A stretch of 49,617 bases of DNA from Bacillota bacterium (GCA_023410575.1 JAEYPP010000047.1:1-49617), one strand, 5' to 3'. Counted from the first letter of the stretch, positions 1 to 9,474 are shown. The notes: generated by a model not told the origin, from the letters alone. Program-made: numbers and translations.

Positions 1-152
1 GGAGCACACCAGCCAATACCGTGTGTTAAACCAGAAATATCACTAACTTGCTTACTTTTAACCCATTTTGCTTCTTCTGGGATAGGTGCTGCTCCATGAT
101 TAACGCCTTGTTTAACTGGACACATCAATTCTACTTCATGTGAATAAATCAT
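1..152 (-). CDS. Iron-sulfur cluster scaffold-like protein (5' part only)
   Basis: The first 50 codons of a minus-strand gene that runs off the left edge. It starts at ATG 152 behind AAAGGAG with 8 bases of spacing. The peptide begins MIYSHEVELMCPVKQG and reads on through HGAAPIPEEAKW and ISGLTHGIGWCA. From memory, this resembles the N-terminus of a roughly 230-residue clostridial protein annotated as an iron-sulfur cluster assembly scaffold (NifU-like), usually next to a GGGtGRT protein. The visible part holds two cysteines but not the whole domain, so the function rests on family recognition. It is transcribed divergently from the methionine cluster to its right. Confidence 0.6.
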   Translation of the reverse strand, partial: MIYSHEVELMCPVKQGVNHGAAPIPEEAKWVKSKQVSDISGLTHGIGWCA

Positions 153-539
153 GTTGAAACTCCTTTCAAGCTTTCATTATAAATCATACAATCTCATGCT
201 TAGAGCAATCAATTGCTGACACCAATTGTAGTGAATGCAAAATGTAATTCCCATATTTATTCAAACGAGAGCAGTATGTAGAAAGTTATTCATTAACTAT
301 GTTTATCATACAAATCCTAAAAAGGTACTGCATCTTTCGTAAATTATATACTTTAAATAGGGAATCCCAAAAAAGGGAACTTTTGCTTTCCCCATATTCT
401 CTCATAAAACATTAAATTAGTCTAGTGCTTTTTTCTAAAAAATTAAGAAAAAGGAATCTAAAGTTGTACGAAAAAGAGCTTTCCTTTTTGTAGCAAAATT
501 GCTATGATAATAGGAAGAGAAACTTTTTGCGAGGTCGAT
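153..539. promoter_or_regulatory. Divergent intergenic region before the methionine cluster
   Basis: No gene is visible. A 9-bp inverted repeat, AAAAAGGAA at 448-456 and TTCCTTTTT at 481-489, forms a hairpin with a 24-base loop close to the start of the methyltransferase gene. A TATGAT box at 503-508 with a poor -35 (TTTCCT) 17 bases upstream is a possible promoter. I looked for the conserved SAM-I (S-box) and T-box core sequences and found neither, which is notable for a methionine synthesis operon in a Firmicute. Confidence 0.4.
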
Positions 540-2372
540 ATGGGAATATTTGATTACTTAAATAAACATAGATTAATACTCGATGGGGCAATGGGAACAT
601 ACTTTGCTCAAAAAGAAGGAAAAGAAAATGCAGTAAGCGAATATGCTTTGTTAACTGAAGCAGAAAAAATCAAAGAAATTCACCGAGAATACATAGAAGC
701 TGGGGCTAATTTAATCAAAACGAATACATTCATGCTGAATAAGAATGCAATGCCCTTATCAACGAATGACTTAACAATGATGATAAAAAGGGCTTGTCGG
801 ATTGCAAGAGAAGCAATTGAAGAATCAGGGAAAGAAGTATTTCTTGCAGGCGATATTGGCCCAGTCATGGCTGATGTTGAGAGTAATGATGAGGAAATGT
901 TAGCTCAGTATAAAGAGATAATTGATGTATTCCTTGAAGAAAAAGTGGATGCTATTTTATTTGAAACATTTTCTGAGCTACAGTACCTTCAACAGCTAGC
1001 TACCTATATAAAGTCCCATAATCCCAAGGTCTTAGTAATCACTTCCTTTTGCATTAATAAGAATGGTTATACATTTACTGGAGTAAGTGCAAAAAAATTG
1101 TTATCAAAAGTTGCCCAAATGGATAGTATTGATGTATGTGGTTTTAATTGTGGAATTGGTTCAGGACACATGTATCAAGTAATGAAAGAACTGGAGTTAC
1201 CACACAATAAGTATGTTATGATTGCTCCGAATGCTGGATATCCAGAACAACTGCACAACCGTATGGTATTCATGAAGAATGCACAATTCTTTGCAGATAA
1301 TGCAAAGAAATTATTTGATTTAGGTGTCGCAATTATTGGAGCCTGTTGTGGATCAACACCTGAGTTCATACGAAAAATTGCAAGTTTTGCAAGTGATTAC
1401 GAACCAGTCAAGATAAAGAAATCTTTTGATACTCATAAAGAAATTCAGATTTATGAGTGTAATCAAGAAGATGTACATAGAATAGAAAATCAATCAAACA
1501 AGAATCCAAATAGTAACTCACTATTAGCAAAACTAATGTCAGGAGAAAAGGTAATTGCAGTTGAATTAGATCCGCCATATGATGCAGATGACCGTAAATT
1601 CTTAGCTTGCGGAAAAGCATTATCGAACCAAAAGGTTGATATTTTGACATTGGCGGATTCCCCTTGTGGTCGTAGTCGAATTGATTCTATTATGATGAGT
1701 ATTAAGCTAAATCGCGTATGTCGTATGGACGTTATGCCACATGTCTGTTGCAGAGATCGTAATATGATAGCGATGCGTTCTTCGTTGCTAGGTGCTTATG
1801 TTCATGATATTCGCAATTTATTAATTGTAACAGGAGACCCTGTACCGGGAGAGAGTCGCTTAAAAGTATCGAATGTATTTGACTATAATTCCGTCCGTTT
1901 AATGGAATTTGTAAAAGAAATGAATGAGGAACACTTTCCAAATGATCCATTTATCTATGGGGGAGCGCTAAACTATAGCGGAGTTAACGTGGATAAGATT
2001 ATCGAGCGTATGGAACGAAAACTAAATGCTGGTGCCAGTTATTTTTTAACACAACCAGTTTACAGTGAGAAAGATATGGAACGAATTGCATTGTTACGAG
2101 AACGGACTGGAGCAAAGATTCTTGCAGGAATCATGCCATTCGTAAGCTATAATAATGCAAACTTTGTTAAAAATGAGTTTGCAGGTATTGACGTTCCAGA
2201 TGACATAGTTGCTCGTTATCACAAAGATATGTCGAGATACGAGGCTGAGCTAGTTGGAGTAGCACTTGCTTGTGAACTTGTAAAAAAAGTAAGCCAGATG
2301 AGTGATGGATATTACTTTATGTTACCATTTAATCGTGTCAGTATGATGGAGAAAATTACGATAATACGATAA
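540..2372 (+). CDS. yitJ: Bifunctional homocysteine S-methyltransferase / methylenetetrahydrofolate reductase
   Basis: A 610-residue fusion of the YitJ type. Residues 5-285 are a zinc-dependent homocysteine methyltransferase barrel with the three metal cysteines in GFNCGIG (C204) and GACCGS (C269, C270). Residues about 335-600 match MetF-type methylenetetrahydrofolate reductase (VELDPPYDADD, LIVTGDPV, FLTQPVY). The enzyme should make 5-methyl-THF and transfer a methyl group to homocysteine or feed it to MetH. An in-frame ATG at 504 has no ribosome site; the start at 540 has GAGGT 4 bases upstream and matches the usual family N-terminus. It lies 15 bases before the phosphoesterase gene and is probably cotranscribed with it and the MetH-like gene. 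Which of the two domains is rate-limiting or dispensable cannot be judged from sequence. Confidence 0.9.
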   Translation: MGIFDYLNKHRLILDGAMGTYFAQKEGKENAVSEYALLTEAEKIKEIHREYIEAGANLIKTNTFMLNKNAMPLSTNDLTMMIKRACRIAREAIEESGKEVFLAGDIGPVMADVESNDEEMLAQYKEIIDVFLEEKVDAILFETFSELQYLQQLATYIKSHNPKVLVITSFCINKNGYTFTGVSAKKLLSKVAQMDSIDVCGFNCGIGSGHMYQVMKELELPHNKYVMIAPNAGYPEQLHNRMVFMKNAQFFADNAKKLFDLGVAIIGACCGSTPEFIRKIASFASDYEPVKIKKSFDTHKEIQIYECNQEDVHRIENQSNKNPNSNSLLAKLMSGEKVIAVELDPPYDADDRKFLACGKALSNQKVDILTLADSPCGRSRIDSIMMSIKLNRVCRMDVMPHVCCRDRNMIAMRSSLLGAYVHDIRNLLIVTGDPVPGESRLKVSNVFDYNSVRLMEFVKEMNEEHFPNDPFIYGGALNYSGVNVDKIIERMERKLNAGASYFLTQPVYSEKDMERIALLRERTGAKILAGIMPFVSYNNANFVKNEFAGIDVPDDIVARYHKDMSRYEAELVGVALACELVKKVSQMSDGYYFMLPFNRVSMMEKITIIR

Positions 2373-2387
2373 GAAGGGATGTCGATT

Positions 2388-3506
2388 ATGGCACTTAGAG
2401 TTGAGTCAACAGTTGTGGAGGCAGGAAAAAGAGTTATTGTAATCAGTGATCTTCACGCCGATCTTGTTGCATTTAAAAAACTACTGAATAAGGTAAAATT
2501 CACAAAAGATGATGTGCTTGTTTTGCTCGGAGATATCGTAGAAAAAGGGGAAAGTAGCTTATTAACATTGCAATATGTGATGGAACTAACAAAAACTCAT
2601 AAAGTATTTACGGTTTGTGGAAATTGTGATGCCATTTCGCTAGAAGTTCTTCGTGATGAAAGAAATAAAGAATTATTAGGATATATTATGGCAAAAAAGA
2701 ATACATTAGTTGGTGATATGTGTCGAACAGTTAATATCCCAATTTCTAGAGAACTCGATATGTTGGAAGCAAAAAAGGTTCTTCGAAAGGTTTTTGAAAA
2801 GGAGCTGGAGTTTATTAAGGCGATGCCTCACATCTTAGAGATGAATCAATATGTATTTGCACATGCCTCAGTTCATCCAGAACATCGAATGGAGATGAAA
2901 CCCTCTCAAGTGATGAAAATGGATGCATTTATGAATCAAGGATATTCTTTTGATAAATTTCATATTGTTGGACATTGGCCAACGGTGTTATATTGTGAAT
3001 ACATTCCTGATTGTAACCCAAGAATTGACCGTGAACATAAAATTGTTAGTATCGATGGTGCGAATGTTTTAATGAAGGATGGACAGTTGAATGCACTAAT
3101 TATACCAGATACAACGAAAGAGGAATTTTCCTATACCTATGTTGATTTGCTTCCAAAAGCTCGTATTTTAAATACACAAGAAGCAGGGGATAGTTCTTTT
3201 TATATTTCTTGGTTAGATAGTAAAGTGGAGGCATTGCGTCAAGAAAAAGAATTTACCTATTGTGAGCATTGTAGTAGTGGAAATAAGATGTGGATTCCAA
3301 ATAGTTATTTAAAATATGAAAAGGATGGCTGGCATGTGAAAGATATAACCAATTATCAACTACCGCTAACTTATAGAGATATTGTATCAGTCGCAGAAAC
3401 AACCAATCGAGGCTACATTGTGAAGAAGAATGGTATATGTGGATGGTATTATGGAATGCTTGAATATGTATCGGACCCTGATATTTCTGAGGATGACATA
3501 TACTAA
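2388..3506 (+). CDS. Calcineurin-like metallophosphoesterase
   Basis: A 372-residue protein with the metallophosphoesterase signature: DLHAD near residue 22, LLGDIVEKG, GNCD (GN-x-D rather than the common GNHE), FAHASVH and IVGHWPT. These provide the usual two-metal site of PPP/PrpE-like phosphatases. The C-terminal third (about residues 250-372) is not recognised. AAGAAGGG overlaps the preceding stop and fits a start at 2388; the ATG at 2379 directly abuts that site and is less likely. It sits between two methyl-transfer genes with very short spacers, so cotranscription is likely, but its substrate (phosphoprotein or small phosphate ester) is unknown. A role in the methionine pathway is inference from position only. 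Confidence 0.8.
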   Translation: MALRVESTVVEAGKRVIVISDLHADLVAFKKLLNKVKFTKDDVLVLLGDIVEKGESSLLTLQYVMELTKTHKVFTVCGNCDAISLEVLRDERNKELLGYIMAKKNTLVGDMCRTVNIPISRELDMLEAKKVLRKVFEKELEFIKAMPHILEMNQYVFAHASVHPEHRMEMKPSQVMKMDAFMNQGYSFDKFHIVGHWPTVLYCEYIPDCNPRIDREHKIVSIDGANVLMKDGQLNALIIPDTTKEEFSYTYVDLLPKARILNTQEAGDSSFYISWLDSKVEALRQEKEFTYCEHCSSGNKMWIPNSYLKYEKDGWHVKDITNYQLPLTYRDIVSVAETTNRGYIVKKNGICGWYYGMLEYVSDPDISEDDIY

Positions 3507-3524
3507 TAATTGGGAGGATTTATC

Positions 3525-5978
3525 ATGACAAAACAAGAATTTCGACAACTCGTAGAAAATAAAATTATTATTCTTGATGGTGCTACTGGAAGTTTTCTTC
3601 AAAAAGCAGGTATGCCTTCCGGTGTCTGTCCAGAAACATGGATATTAGAGCATCCAGATGTACTTATCGATTTACAGCTGAATTATCTGATGGCTGGAAC
3701 GGATATTTTATACGCTCCAACATTAACGAGTAATCGAGTAAAACTCAACGAATATGGGCTTGGGGAACGCATTAAAGAAATCAATCATTCCTTGGTTGGA
3801 TTATCAAAAGAGGCAGTCAGAAGGTTTCATCAAACGGATTCTCGTAATGTTTTGGTGGCAGGCGATTTCACGATGACAGGAGAACAGCTTACTCCATATG
3901 GTAAGATGGAATTTGAGGAACTGATTAACGTATATAAAGAGCAAATTGGTCATCTAGTAACAGCAGGTGTTGATTTATTGGTGGTAGAGACGATGCTAAG
4001 CCTTCAAGAGTGTAGAGCAGCTATAATTGCCGCTAAGGAGACGTGTGATTTGCCAATTATGGTTAGCTTGACGTTTAGCGAGGATGGTCGAACCTTGTAT
4101 GGAACGGATCCAAAGACAGCAATTATCGTTTTGCAGAGTTTAGGAGCAGATGCGGTTGGTGTCAATTGCTCGGTAGGTCCCCAAAAAATGTGTGAAGTTA
4201 TCGCACAGATGAAGCCATATGCAAAGATTCCTTTGATTGCGAAACCAAATGCAGGATTACCACAATTAATTGATGGAAAGACTGTATTTTCCATGGGTCC
4301 AGAGGAGTTTGCCAAGGAATCAGAGCACTTTTTAGAGCTAGGTGTCAATATGATTGGTGGCTGTTGTGGTACAACAGTCGAACACATTGAAAAAATAGCA
4401 GAACTTGCAAAAAAATATTCTGTTCCAAAGGTAAATCATCCAGTCGTTCGTGCAGTAACAACGGAGCGTACCACATTAGAGATTGATCTAGAGGGTCGAT
4501 TTGTCGTTGTTGGAGAACGAATTAATCCAACTGGCAAGAAAGCACTTCAAGCAGAGTTAAAAGAAGGAAAGTTAAACCTGATTACCGAGATGGCAACCGA
4601 ACAGGTGGAGGCAGGAGCAGATATTCTTGATCTTAATATAGGAATGAACGGAATTGATCAAGTTTCGACGATGTTATCGGTAATGAAGGAAGTAAATCAG
4701 AAGGTGGACGTACCGTTAAGCATTGATTCTAGCGATACTCATGTGATAGAATGTGCACTTCGTGAATATCCAGGCCGTGCCTTAATTAACTCTATCTCAC
4801 TGGAACGAGAAAAGTTTGAGAAGCTATTGCCGATTGCAAAAAAGTATGGCGCAATGTTTATTCTGCTTCCTTTATCTGACGCAGGGCTACCTAAGGATAT
4901 TAAGGAGAAGAAACAAATCATTCATAAGATTTTAGAGCGTGCACTTTCTCTTGGTTTGGAAAAGGAAGATATTATTATCGATGGTTTAGTTAACACAATT
5001 GGAGCAATGAAACAAGCAGCATATCAAGCAATCGAAACGATTCGTTATTGCAAAGAAGAGCTTGGGGTTGCAACAATTGTTGGATTATCTAATATTTCTT
5101 TTGGATTACCTGAACGCCAATTTATAAATAGTACCTTCTTAGCGTTTGCGATTCAAAGTGGGTTAACAATGGCAATTGCAAATCCATCCCAGGATCTGTT
5201 AATGAATACTGCATTTGCTGCTGACTTACTTCGTAATAAAGAAGAGGCAGATCTTCGATATATCAATCGAGTAACAACAAGAACAATGACAATTACAAGT
5301 GGAAGTACCGTAATCGATGTATCAAATCAAGAAGCTAAGCAAGAAGAACAAAAGAAGGTTATTTCGATTTATGATACGGTGATAAAAGGAAATAAACGAA
5401 TCATCTTAGAGCTTGTAGAAGAGGAACTAAAGAAGGGTACTAGTGCTTCAGAGATACTAGATCAGATGCTGATTCCAGCAATCAATGAGGTTGGTAGTCG
5501 ATTCGATGCTGGTAAATATTTTTTACCACAGTTAATCGCTTCCGCAGAGACAATGAAAACTGCAATTGACCGTTTAGAACCTTTCCTAAAAGAGAATAAT
5601 CAAGGTAAGAAAGCAGGTACCATTGTGATTGCGACTGTTGCTGGAGACATTCATGATATCGGTAAGAATCTGGTTGCTTTAATGTTAAAAAACTATGGCT
5701 TTGAAGTAATTGATCTTGGAAAGGATGTTAAATCAGAGATCATTATTGACAAAGCAAAGAAGTATGATGCTGATATCATTGCATTATCGGCGTTGATGAC
5801 TACTACAATGCGTGAAATGAAACAGGTCGTGAAGCTACGTGATGAAGCTGGCTTACGCGCTAAGATTATTATTGGGGGAGCAGTCATTACACAAAGCTAC
5901 TGTGATGAAATTATGGCAGATGGGTATTCCAAAGATGCACAGGATGCAGTAGTACTTGTAAAAAGATTAATGATGTAG
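3525..5978 (+). CDS. metH: Cobalamin-dependent methionine synthase core (no reactivation domain)
   Basis: An 817-residue MetH with three modules. Residues 1-295 are the homocysteine/zinc domain (VNCSVG C215; GGCCGT C280-C281). Residues about 315-595 are the pterin (methyl-THF) domain, with GERINPTGKK and the LSIDSS strand. Residues about 610-817 are the helical cap and B12 domain, with the axial histidine in GDIHDIGKN (H710), SALMTTT and IGGAVIT. E. coli MetH has about 1227 residues; the C-terminal SAM-binding reactivation domain is absent here, as in the shorter MetH forms of many anaerobes. Start ATG 3525 follows GGGAGG; the TTG at 3510 overlaps that site. It is the last gene of the methionine cluster. 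The reductive activator must be encoded elsewhere. Confidence 0.9.
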   Translation: MTKQEFRQLVENKIIILDGATGSFLQKAGMPSGVCPETWILEHPDVLIDLQLNYLMAGTDILYAPTLTSNRVKLNEYGLGERIKEINHSLVGLSKEAVRRFHQTDSRNVLVAGDFTMTGEQLTPYGKMEFEELINVYKEQIGHLVTAGVDLLVVETMLSLQECRAAIIAAKETCDLPIMVSLTFSEDGRTLYGTDPKTAIIVLQSLGADAVGVNCSVGPQKMCEVIAQMKPYAKIPLIAKPNAGLPQLIDGKTVFSMGPEEFAKESEHFLELGVNMIGGCCGTTVEHIEKIAELAKKYSVPKVNHPVVRAVTTERTTLEIDLEGRFVVVGERINPTGKKALQAELKEGKLNLITEMATEQVEAGADILDLNIGMNGIDQVSTMLSVMKEVNQKVDVPLSIDSSDTHVIECALREYPGRALINSISLEREKFEKLLPIAKKYGAMFILLPLSDAGLPKDIKEKKQIIHKILERALSLGLEKEDIIIDGLVNTIGAMKQAAYQAIETIRYCKEELGVATIVGLSNISFGLPERQFINSTFLAFAIQSGLTMAIANPSQDLLMNTAFAADLLRNKEEADLRYINRVTTRTMTITSGSTVIDVSNQEAKQEEQKKVISIYDTVIKGNKRIILELVEEELKKGTSASEILDQMLIPAINEVGSRFDAGKYFLPQLIASAETMKTAIDRLEPFLKENNQGKKAGTIVIATVAGDIHDIGKNLVALMLKNYGFEVIDLGKDVKSEIIIDKAKKYDADIIALSALMTTTMREMKQVVKLRDEAGLRAKIIIGGAVITQSYCDEIMADGYSKDAQDAVVLVKRLMM

Positions 5979-6019
5979 TAAAAATTTTGCTATTGTTGGT
6001 TTAAAAGAGGAGAGTGGGT

Positions 6020-7417
6020 ATGGAGTTTAACAAAAAAACGATGAAAAAGATTATGCAACTGATAACATTTACGGTTCTATTGTTGGTAGGACTAATGAAT
6101 ATTGATGTTGTTATGGATACGATAGGGTGGCTCCTCGGAATCTTGATGCCGTTTATTATTGGTGGTTGTATTGCTTTCATTATTGGCGTGCCAATGAAAT
6201 TGTTTGAAGAGAAAATATTCCGTAAGGGTAAATCGAACAATAAGATATTAGAAAAGATAAGGCGACCTTTGAGTATTTTACTCAGCTTACTTACAATCAT
6301 AGGAATTGTGCTGATCGTGATTCTTTTAATAGCCCCAGAATTGACATCAACGGTTACTAAACTCGTAAATGAAACAATACCTGATTTCTTTACCAATGTA
6401 GAAAAGTGGGCAGTGGAGTTAACAGAGAAATACCCTGCGATAAGTAAATATGTTAATGAGTATGAATTTGATTGGGATAAAATTAGTGGAAATATCCTAA
6501 ATATAACTCAGGATTTAGCAAATGGCGTATTTAGTTCAACTTTTTCCATCCTTGGTGCGATTGTGAGTACAATCACTAATTTCTTAATCGGATTGGTATT
6601 CTCCATTTATTTATTGTCAAATAAAGAAAAAATTTCAAAGCAAGGAAAAAAGATTTTATATGGGTACCTTCCTGTTAAGAGAGCAGATCGAATTATCTCA
6701 ATCTTAAAGTTAACTCATACTTCATTTTCCAACTTTTTATCAGGACAATGCGTAGAAGCAGTGATTGAGGGATGTCTATTCTTTATTGCGTTAAGCATAT
6801 TTGGATTTAATTATGCATTACTAATTGGTGTTATTGCAGCATTTACCGCGCTTATTCCTATCTTTGGTGCATTTATTGCATTTGGAATTGGGTTTTTACT
6901 TCTCTTTATGGTAAATCCGATTCAAGCTTTATGGTTCATCGTAATATTCCTTGTGATCCAGCAAGTTGAGAGTAATTTAATTTATCCATATATTGTTGGT
7001 GGTTCTATTGGACTTCCATCAATTTGGGTACTATTTGCCGTTACTGTTGGCGGTAGCTTAATGGGTGTTGCTGGCATGTTGATTTTTATCCCTTTATTCT
7101 CTGTTTTTTATATTTTACTTCGGGAAAACGTTCGGGTGCGTCTTATTGTTAAACGGATATCTAGCGAAAAATATGAGAATGAATTTACGATTGATTTTGA
7201 ACAACAGAGAAGAGAGCTCGAACAGATTGGACATAATCGTGAAAAAAGATATCAAGAAGAACAGATGGAAAATCAAGAAGAACAGTCAAAAAGAAAACAG
7301 TCAAAACAACATAATTCAACTAAGTCCTCTGGGCAGAAGAATAAAAAAATGAGTGAAGAACAAAAAAAAGTGAAAACATTGGAACATTTACCAAAAGATA
7401 ACGAACAAAAACATTAG
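6020..7417 (+). CDS. AI-2E family membrane transporter
   Basis: A 465-residue integral membrane protein of the AI-2E/TqsA-PerM family (PF01594). It has two N-terminal hydrophobic segments (about residues 10-60), another near 85-110, a long extracytoplasmic-type loop with TVTKLVNETIPDF, and a run of C-terminal helices around 230-360. Members export small molecules or ions; the substrate here is unknown. After about residue 375 comes a long hydrophilic K/E/Q-rich tail of about 90 residues, probably coiled or disordered and cytoplasmic, which is longer than in most relatives. The start at ATG 6020 is 7 bases after GAGGAG; GTG 6014 lies too close to that site. It follows metH by 41 bases but need not share its function. 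Confidence 0.85.
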   Translation: MEFNKKTMKKIMQLITFTVLLLVGLMNIDVVMDTIGWLLGILMPFIIGGCIAFIIGVPMKLFEEKIFRKGKSNNKILEKIRRPLSILLSLLTIIGIVLIVILLIAPELTSTVTKLVNETIPDFFTNVEKWAVELTEKYPAISKYVNEYEFDWDKISGNILNITQDLANGVFSSTFSILGAIVSTITNFLIGLVFSIYLLSNKEKISKQGKKILYGYLPVKRADRIISILKLTHTSFSNFLSGQCVEAVIEGCLFFIALSIFGFNYALLIGVIAAFTALIPIFGAFIAFGIGFLLLFMVNPIQALWFIVIFLVIQQVESNLIYPYIVGGSIGLPSIWVLFAVTVGGSLMGVAGMLIFIPLFSVFYILLRENVRVRLIVKRISSEKYENEFTIDFEQQRRELEQIGHNREKRYQEEQMENQEEQSKRKQSKQHNSTKSSGQKNKKMSEEQKKVKTLEHLPKDNEQKH

Positions 7418-7482
7418 CTTAAAGTAATAAATTGTGCTAAATTATATGGTGACTATACTACAGTTGAAATGAGGTGATAGCT

Positions 7483-8352
7483 TTGGCCGATATGCAATAC
7501 GAATTAACCTATACTGATTTTAATCCGACAGTTTTTTTTGCAAGTAAGATGCGCATGATTAAGCAACACTCCTATCATTCACATAGTGATTTCACAGAAT
7601 TGACTTTTATCCTTTCTGGTAAGAGTAAATATCATATTGATGGCATATATTATGAAGTAAAAGCAGGTGATATCATTGTTTGTAACCCTGGAGTATATCA
7701 TCAAAACGTGTTGATTCAGGGGGAAGAACCTGCAGTAGAATTCTGTACTGGATTTCGTGATTTCCAATTTCGAAATATGCCAGAGAATACGATAGATCTT
7801 GGAAGGCATGGACATGTGCTACGATTAAGTGTAGCTACGAAGCGTGAAATCTCCCGTTTGTGTTATGATATGTTAGCTGAAAATGAGGATAATCAAATTG
7901 GTAAGTGCTTTATGCTCAAAGCTCAACTCATGCAGATGCTGATGCTCTTAATGCGTGAAATTGTTGACTCACCAACAATTACACAAAAAGGTTGCATTTT
8001 TGAAAGTTATAGTAAAAGTTACGCAGTTAACAAGATCATTAATTATCTGTCAGAAAATTATTGTCATAAAATATCTCTCGATCAGATTGCTCATAATATG
8101 TATCTGAGTCCTGTGTACATTTCTAAGATATTTAAGGAGGAGACAGGGGAATCTCCAATTAACTATCTAATTAAGATTCGTTTGGAAAAGGCAAAGGAAA
8201 TCTTAGAAGAACGCTCTGATGGTAGTATTAAAAGTATTGCAAATGAAATTGGTTATGATGATGTCTACCATTTTAGTAAGTTATTTAAGAAGTACTATGG
8301 TATTTCACCTCAACATTATCGTAAGAAATTTGGTTTAAAAATAAATGCTTGA
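7483..8352 (+). CDS. AraC-family transcriptional regulator with cupin sensor domain
   Basis: About 289 residues. The N-terminal half is a cupin-type sugar-binding domain (HSDFTELTFILSGKS, VKAGDIIVCNPGVYHQ). The C-terminal 100 residues hold two helix-turn-helix motifs of the AraC/XylS type (ISLDQIAHNMYLSPVYISKI and SIANEIGYDDVYHFSKLFK). The GAGGTGAT site at 7471-7478 fits a TTG start at 7483 (4 bases after it); an ATG at 7492 is the alternative. Regulators of this class usually respond to a carbohydrate and act on a neighbouring gene. Here the nitroreductase-like gene follows after 21 bases, so the two may be cotranscribed, but the effector is not visible. Confidence 0.85.
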   Translation: MADMQYELTYTDFNPTVFFASKMRMIKQHSYHSHSDFTELTFILSGKSKYHIDGIYYEVKAGDIIVCNPGVYHQNVLIQGEEPAVEFCTGFRDFQFRNMPENTIDLGRHGHVLRLSVATKREISRLCYDMLAENEDNQIGKCFMLKAQLMQMLMLLMREIVDSPTITQKGCIFESYSKSYAVNKIINYLSENYCHKISLDQIAHNMYLSPVYISKIFKEETGESPINYLIKIRLEKAKEILEERSDGSIKSIANEIGYDDVYHFSKLFKKYYGISPQHYRKKFGLKINA

Positions 8353-8373
8353 ATGAAAGGCTAGGTATGTACC

Positions 8374-9153
8374 ATGAATTTGTATGAAGCTATGTTTGTA
8401 AGAAAATCAGTTCGAGATTATAATATGGAAGCGTTAGACGATAGGACGATAGAGCATATTACCAGTTATCTTACACAACTAAAGCCGTACAAGACGAATA
8501 TTGAGTATGAGATTAAAATTGTAGATGCACGCAAAGATGGGGATAAACTAAAGGGGATGTTTCATGTAAAAGCTCCTTACTATATTGTATTTGCATCAGA
8601 GCTAAAAGCGGACTATTTAATTAATGCAGGATATATTCTGCATCAATTATCCTTGTATCTGACCGCTCGAGATATTGGATGCTGCTATCAAGGTGCAATC
8701 CATCCAACTCATGAGTTAAAGGATGAATTAAGTTATGATTATGTCATAGCCTTAGCTTTTGGTAAATCATACAAATCAATCTATCGACCATCCAATAAGG
8801 CGAAACGGTTAGATCCGAATAGCTTGATTGTGTATAAAGAAGAAGTGGACGAGAACATAAAAAACATATTGCATGCAGCAGTTCTATCCCCATCTTCTAT
8901 GAATAATCAACCGTGGAGATTTGTTGTGTACCATAATCGTATTCATTTATTTTGTAAGAAGGCACGTTTCCTTACTAGTGTACTTACCGACAGCAAGCTG
9001 ATTGATATGGGTGTTGTGATTGCTAGCATTGTGCAGGCAGCGGATGAGTTTTGGATGGACATTAGCATGATAAAATCTGAGGCGTTTCAAAATAAAGAAT
9101 TGAAAAAGACAGAGTATATTACTACGTTTATGTTAAAAGATAAAGTGTTTTAA
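8374..9153 (+). CDS. Nitroreductase-like protein (TM1586 type)
   Basis: A 259-residue protein of the putative TM nitroreductase type (PF14512): tandem halves each resembling the flavin-binding nitroreductase fold. Visible motifs are LYEAMFVRKSVRDY at the N-terminus, the middle hydrophobic stretch YLINAGYILHQLSLYL, RDIGCCYQGAIHPT and SPSSMNNQPWRFVV near residue 175. The last motif is the typical FMN-contact segment. Such enzymes reduce nitro compounds, quinones or flavins with NAD(P)H; the physiological substrate is unknown. It directly follows the AraC regulator gene on the same strand and precedes an inverted repeat that may end transcription. Confidence 0.8.
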   Translation: MNLYEAMFVRKSVRDYNMEALDDRTIEHITSYLTQLKPYKTNIEYEIKIVDARKDGDKLKGMFHVKAPYYIVFASELKADYLINAGYILHQLSLYLTARDIGCCYQGAIHPTHELKDELSYDYVIALAFGKSYKSIYRPSNKAKRLDPNSLIVYKEEVDENIKNILHAAVLSPSSMNNQPWRFVVYHNRIHLFCKKARFLTSVLTDSKLIDMGVVIASIVQAADEFWMDISMIKSEAFQNKELKKTEYITTFMLKDKVF

Positions 9154-9169
9154 GAGTTTAGTTAAGAGC

Positions 9170-9214
9170 ATTGTCGCAAAATCATACATAACAGTGTGAT
9201 TATTGTGCGACAAT
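9170..9214. terminator. Inverted repeat after the nitroreductase gene
   Basis: ATTGTCGCA at 9170-9178 pairs with TGCGACAAT at 9206-9214, and an inner stem (AATCATAC with GTGTGATT) extends it. There is no T-run on either side, so it could be a weak terminator, an RNA-stabilising hairpin or a protein site. Confidence 0.45.
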
Positions 9215-9266
9215 ACCCTTAATTCAATATACAATATAAAAAATATAAAAAACTTTAAAAATTATA

Positions 9267-9295
9267 TTGACAAATGATTTTTTCTATTGTATACT
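9267..9295 (+). promoter_or_regulatory. Promoter of tRNA-Gly copy 1
   Basis: A consensus sigma-A promoter: TTGACA at 9267-9272, a 17-base spacer, and TATACT at 9290-9295, 43 bases upstream of the tRNA. The second tRNA-Gly copy has an equivalent promoter of different sequence. Confidence 0.8.
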
Positions 9296-9338
9296 AAACA
9301 AGTCTTAAGGCGACAGCAACAAATCAACTTAATAACAT

Positions 9339-9410
9339 GCACGAGTGGCTCAGTGGTGGAGTATCGCCTTGCCAAGGCGAGGGTCGCGGGTTCGAATCCC
9401 GTCTCGTGCT
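9339..9410 (+). tRNA. tRNA-Gly(GCC), copy 1
   Basis: A 72-base gene that folds as a full cloverleaf: acceptor GCACGAG/CTCGTGC, D-stem GCTC/GAGT, anticodon stem TCGCC/GGCGA with loop TTGCCAA (anticodon GCC), T-arm GCGGG-TTCGAAT-CCCGT, discriminator T. CCA is not encoded. The 72 bases are identical to the gene at 48006-48077. Its 3' end is repeated in decayed form twice downstream (12943-12980 and 13238-13272), which marks it as a probable integration target. Confidence 0.97.
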
Positions 9411-9421
9411 TTTTGATTTAG

Positions 9422-9461
9422 AAGAGAAAACCTAGATATTATCTAGCTTTTCTCTTTTTTT
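9422..9461 (+). terminator. Terminator after tRNA-Gly copy 1
   Basis: Arms AAGAGAAAA-c-CTAGAT (9422-9437) and ATCTAG-c-TTTTCTCTT (9441-9456) with loop ATT, followed by TTTT. It starts 12 bases after the tRNA and should end its transcript. Confidence 0.85.
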
Positions 9462-9474
9462 CTTGCCCATAACT

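Noticed and set aside
153..539. Possible SAM-I or T-box leader upstream of the methionine cluster
   Set aside because: Neither the AGGTGG-type core of T-boxes nor the conserved SAM-I core sequences can be found on the plus strand; only a simple hairpin is present.
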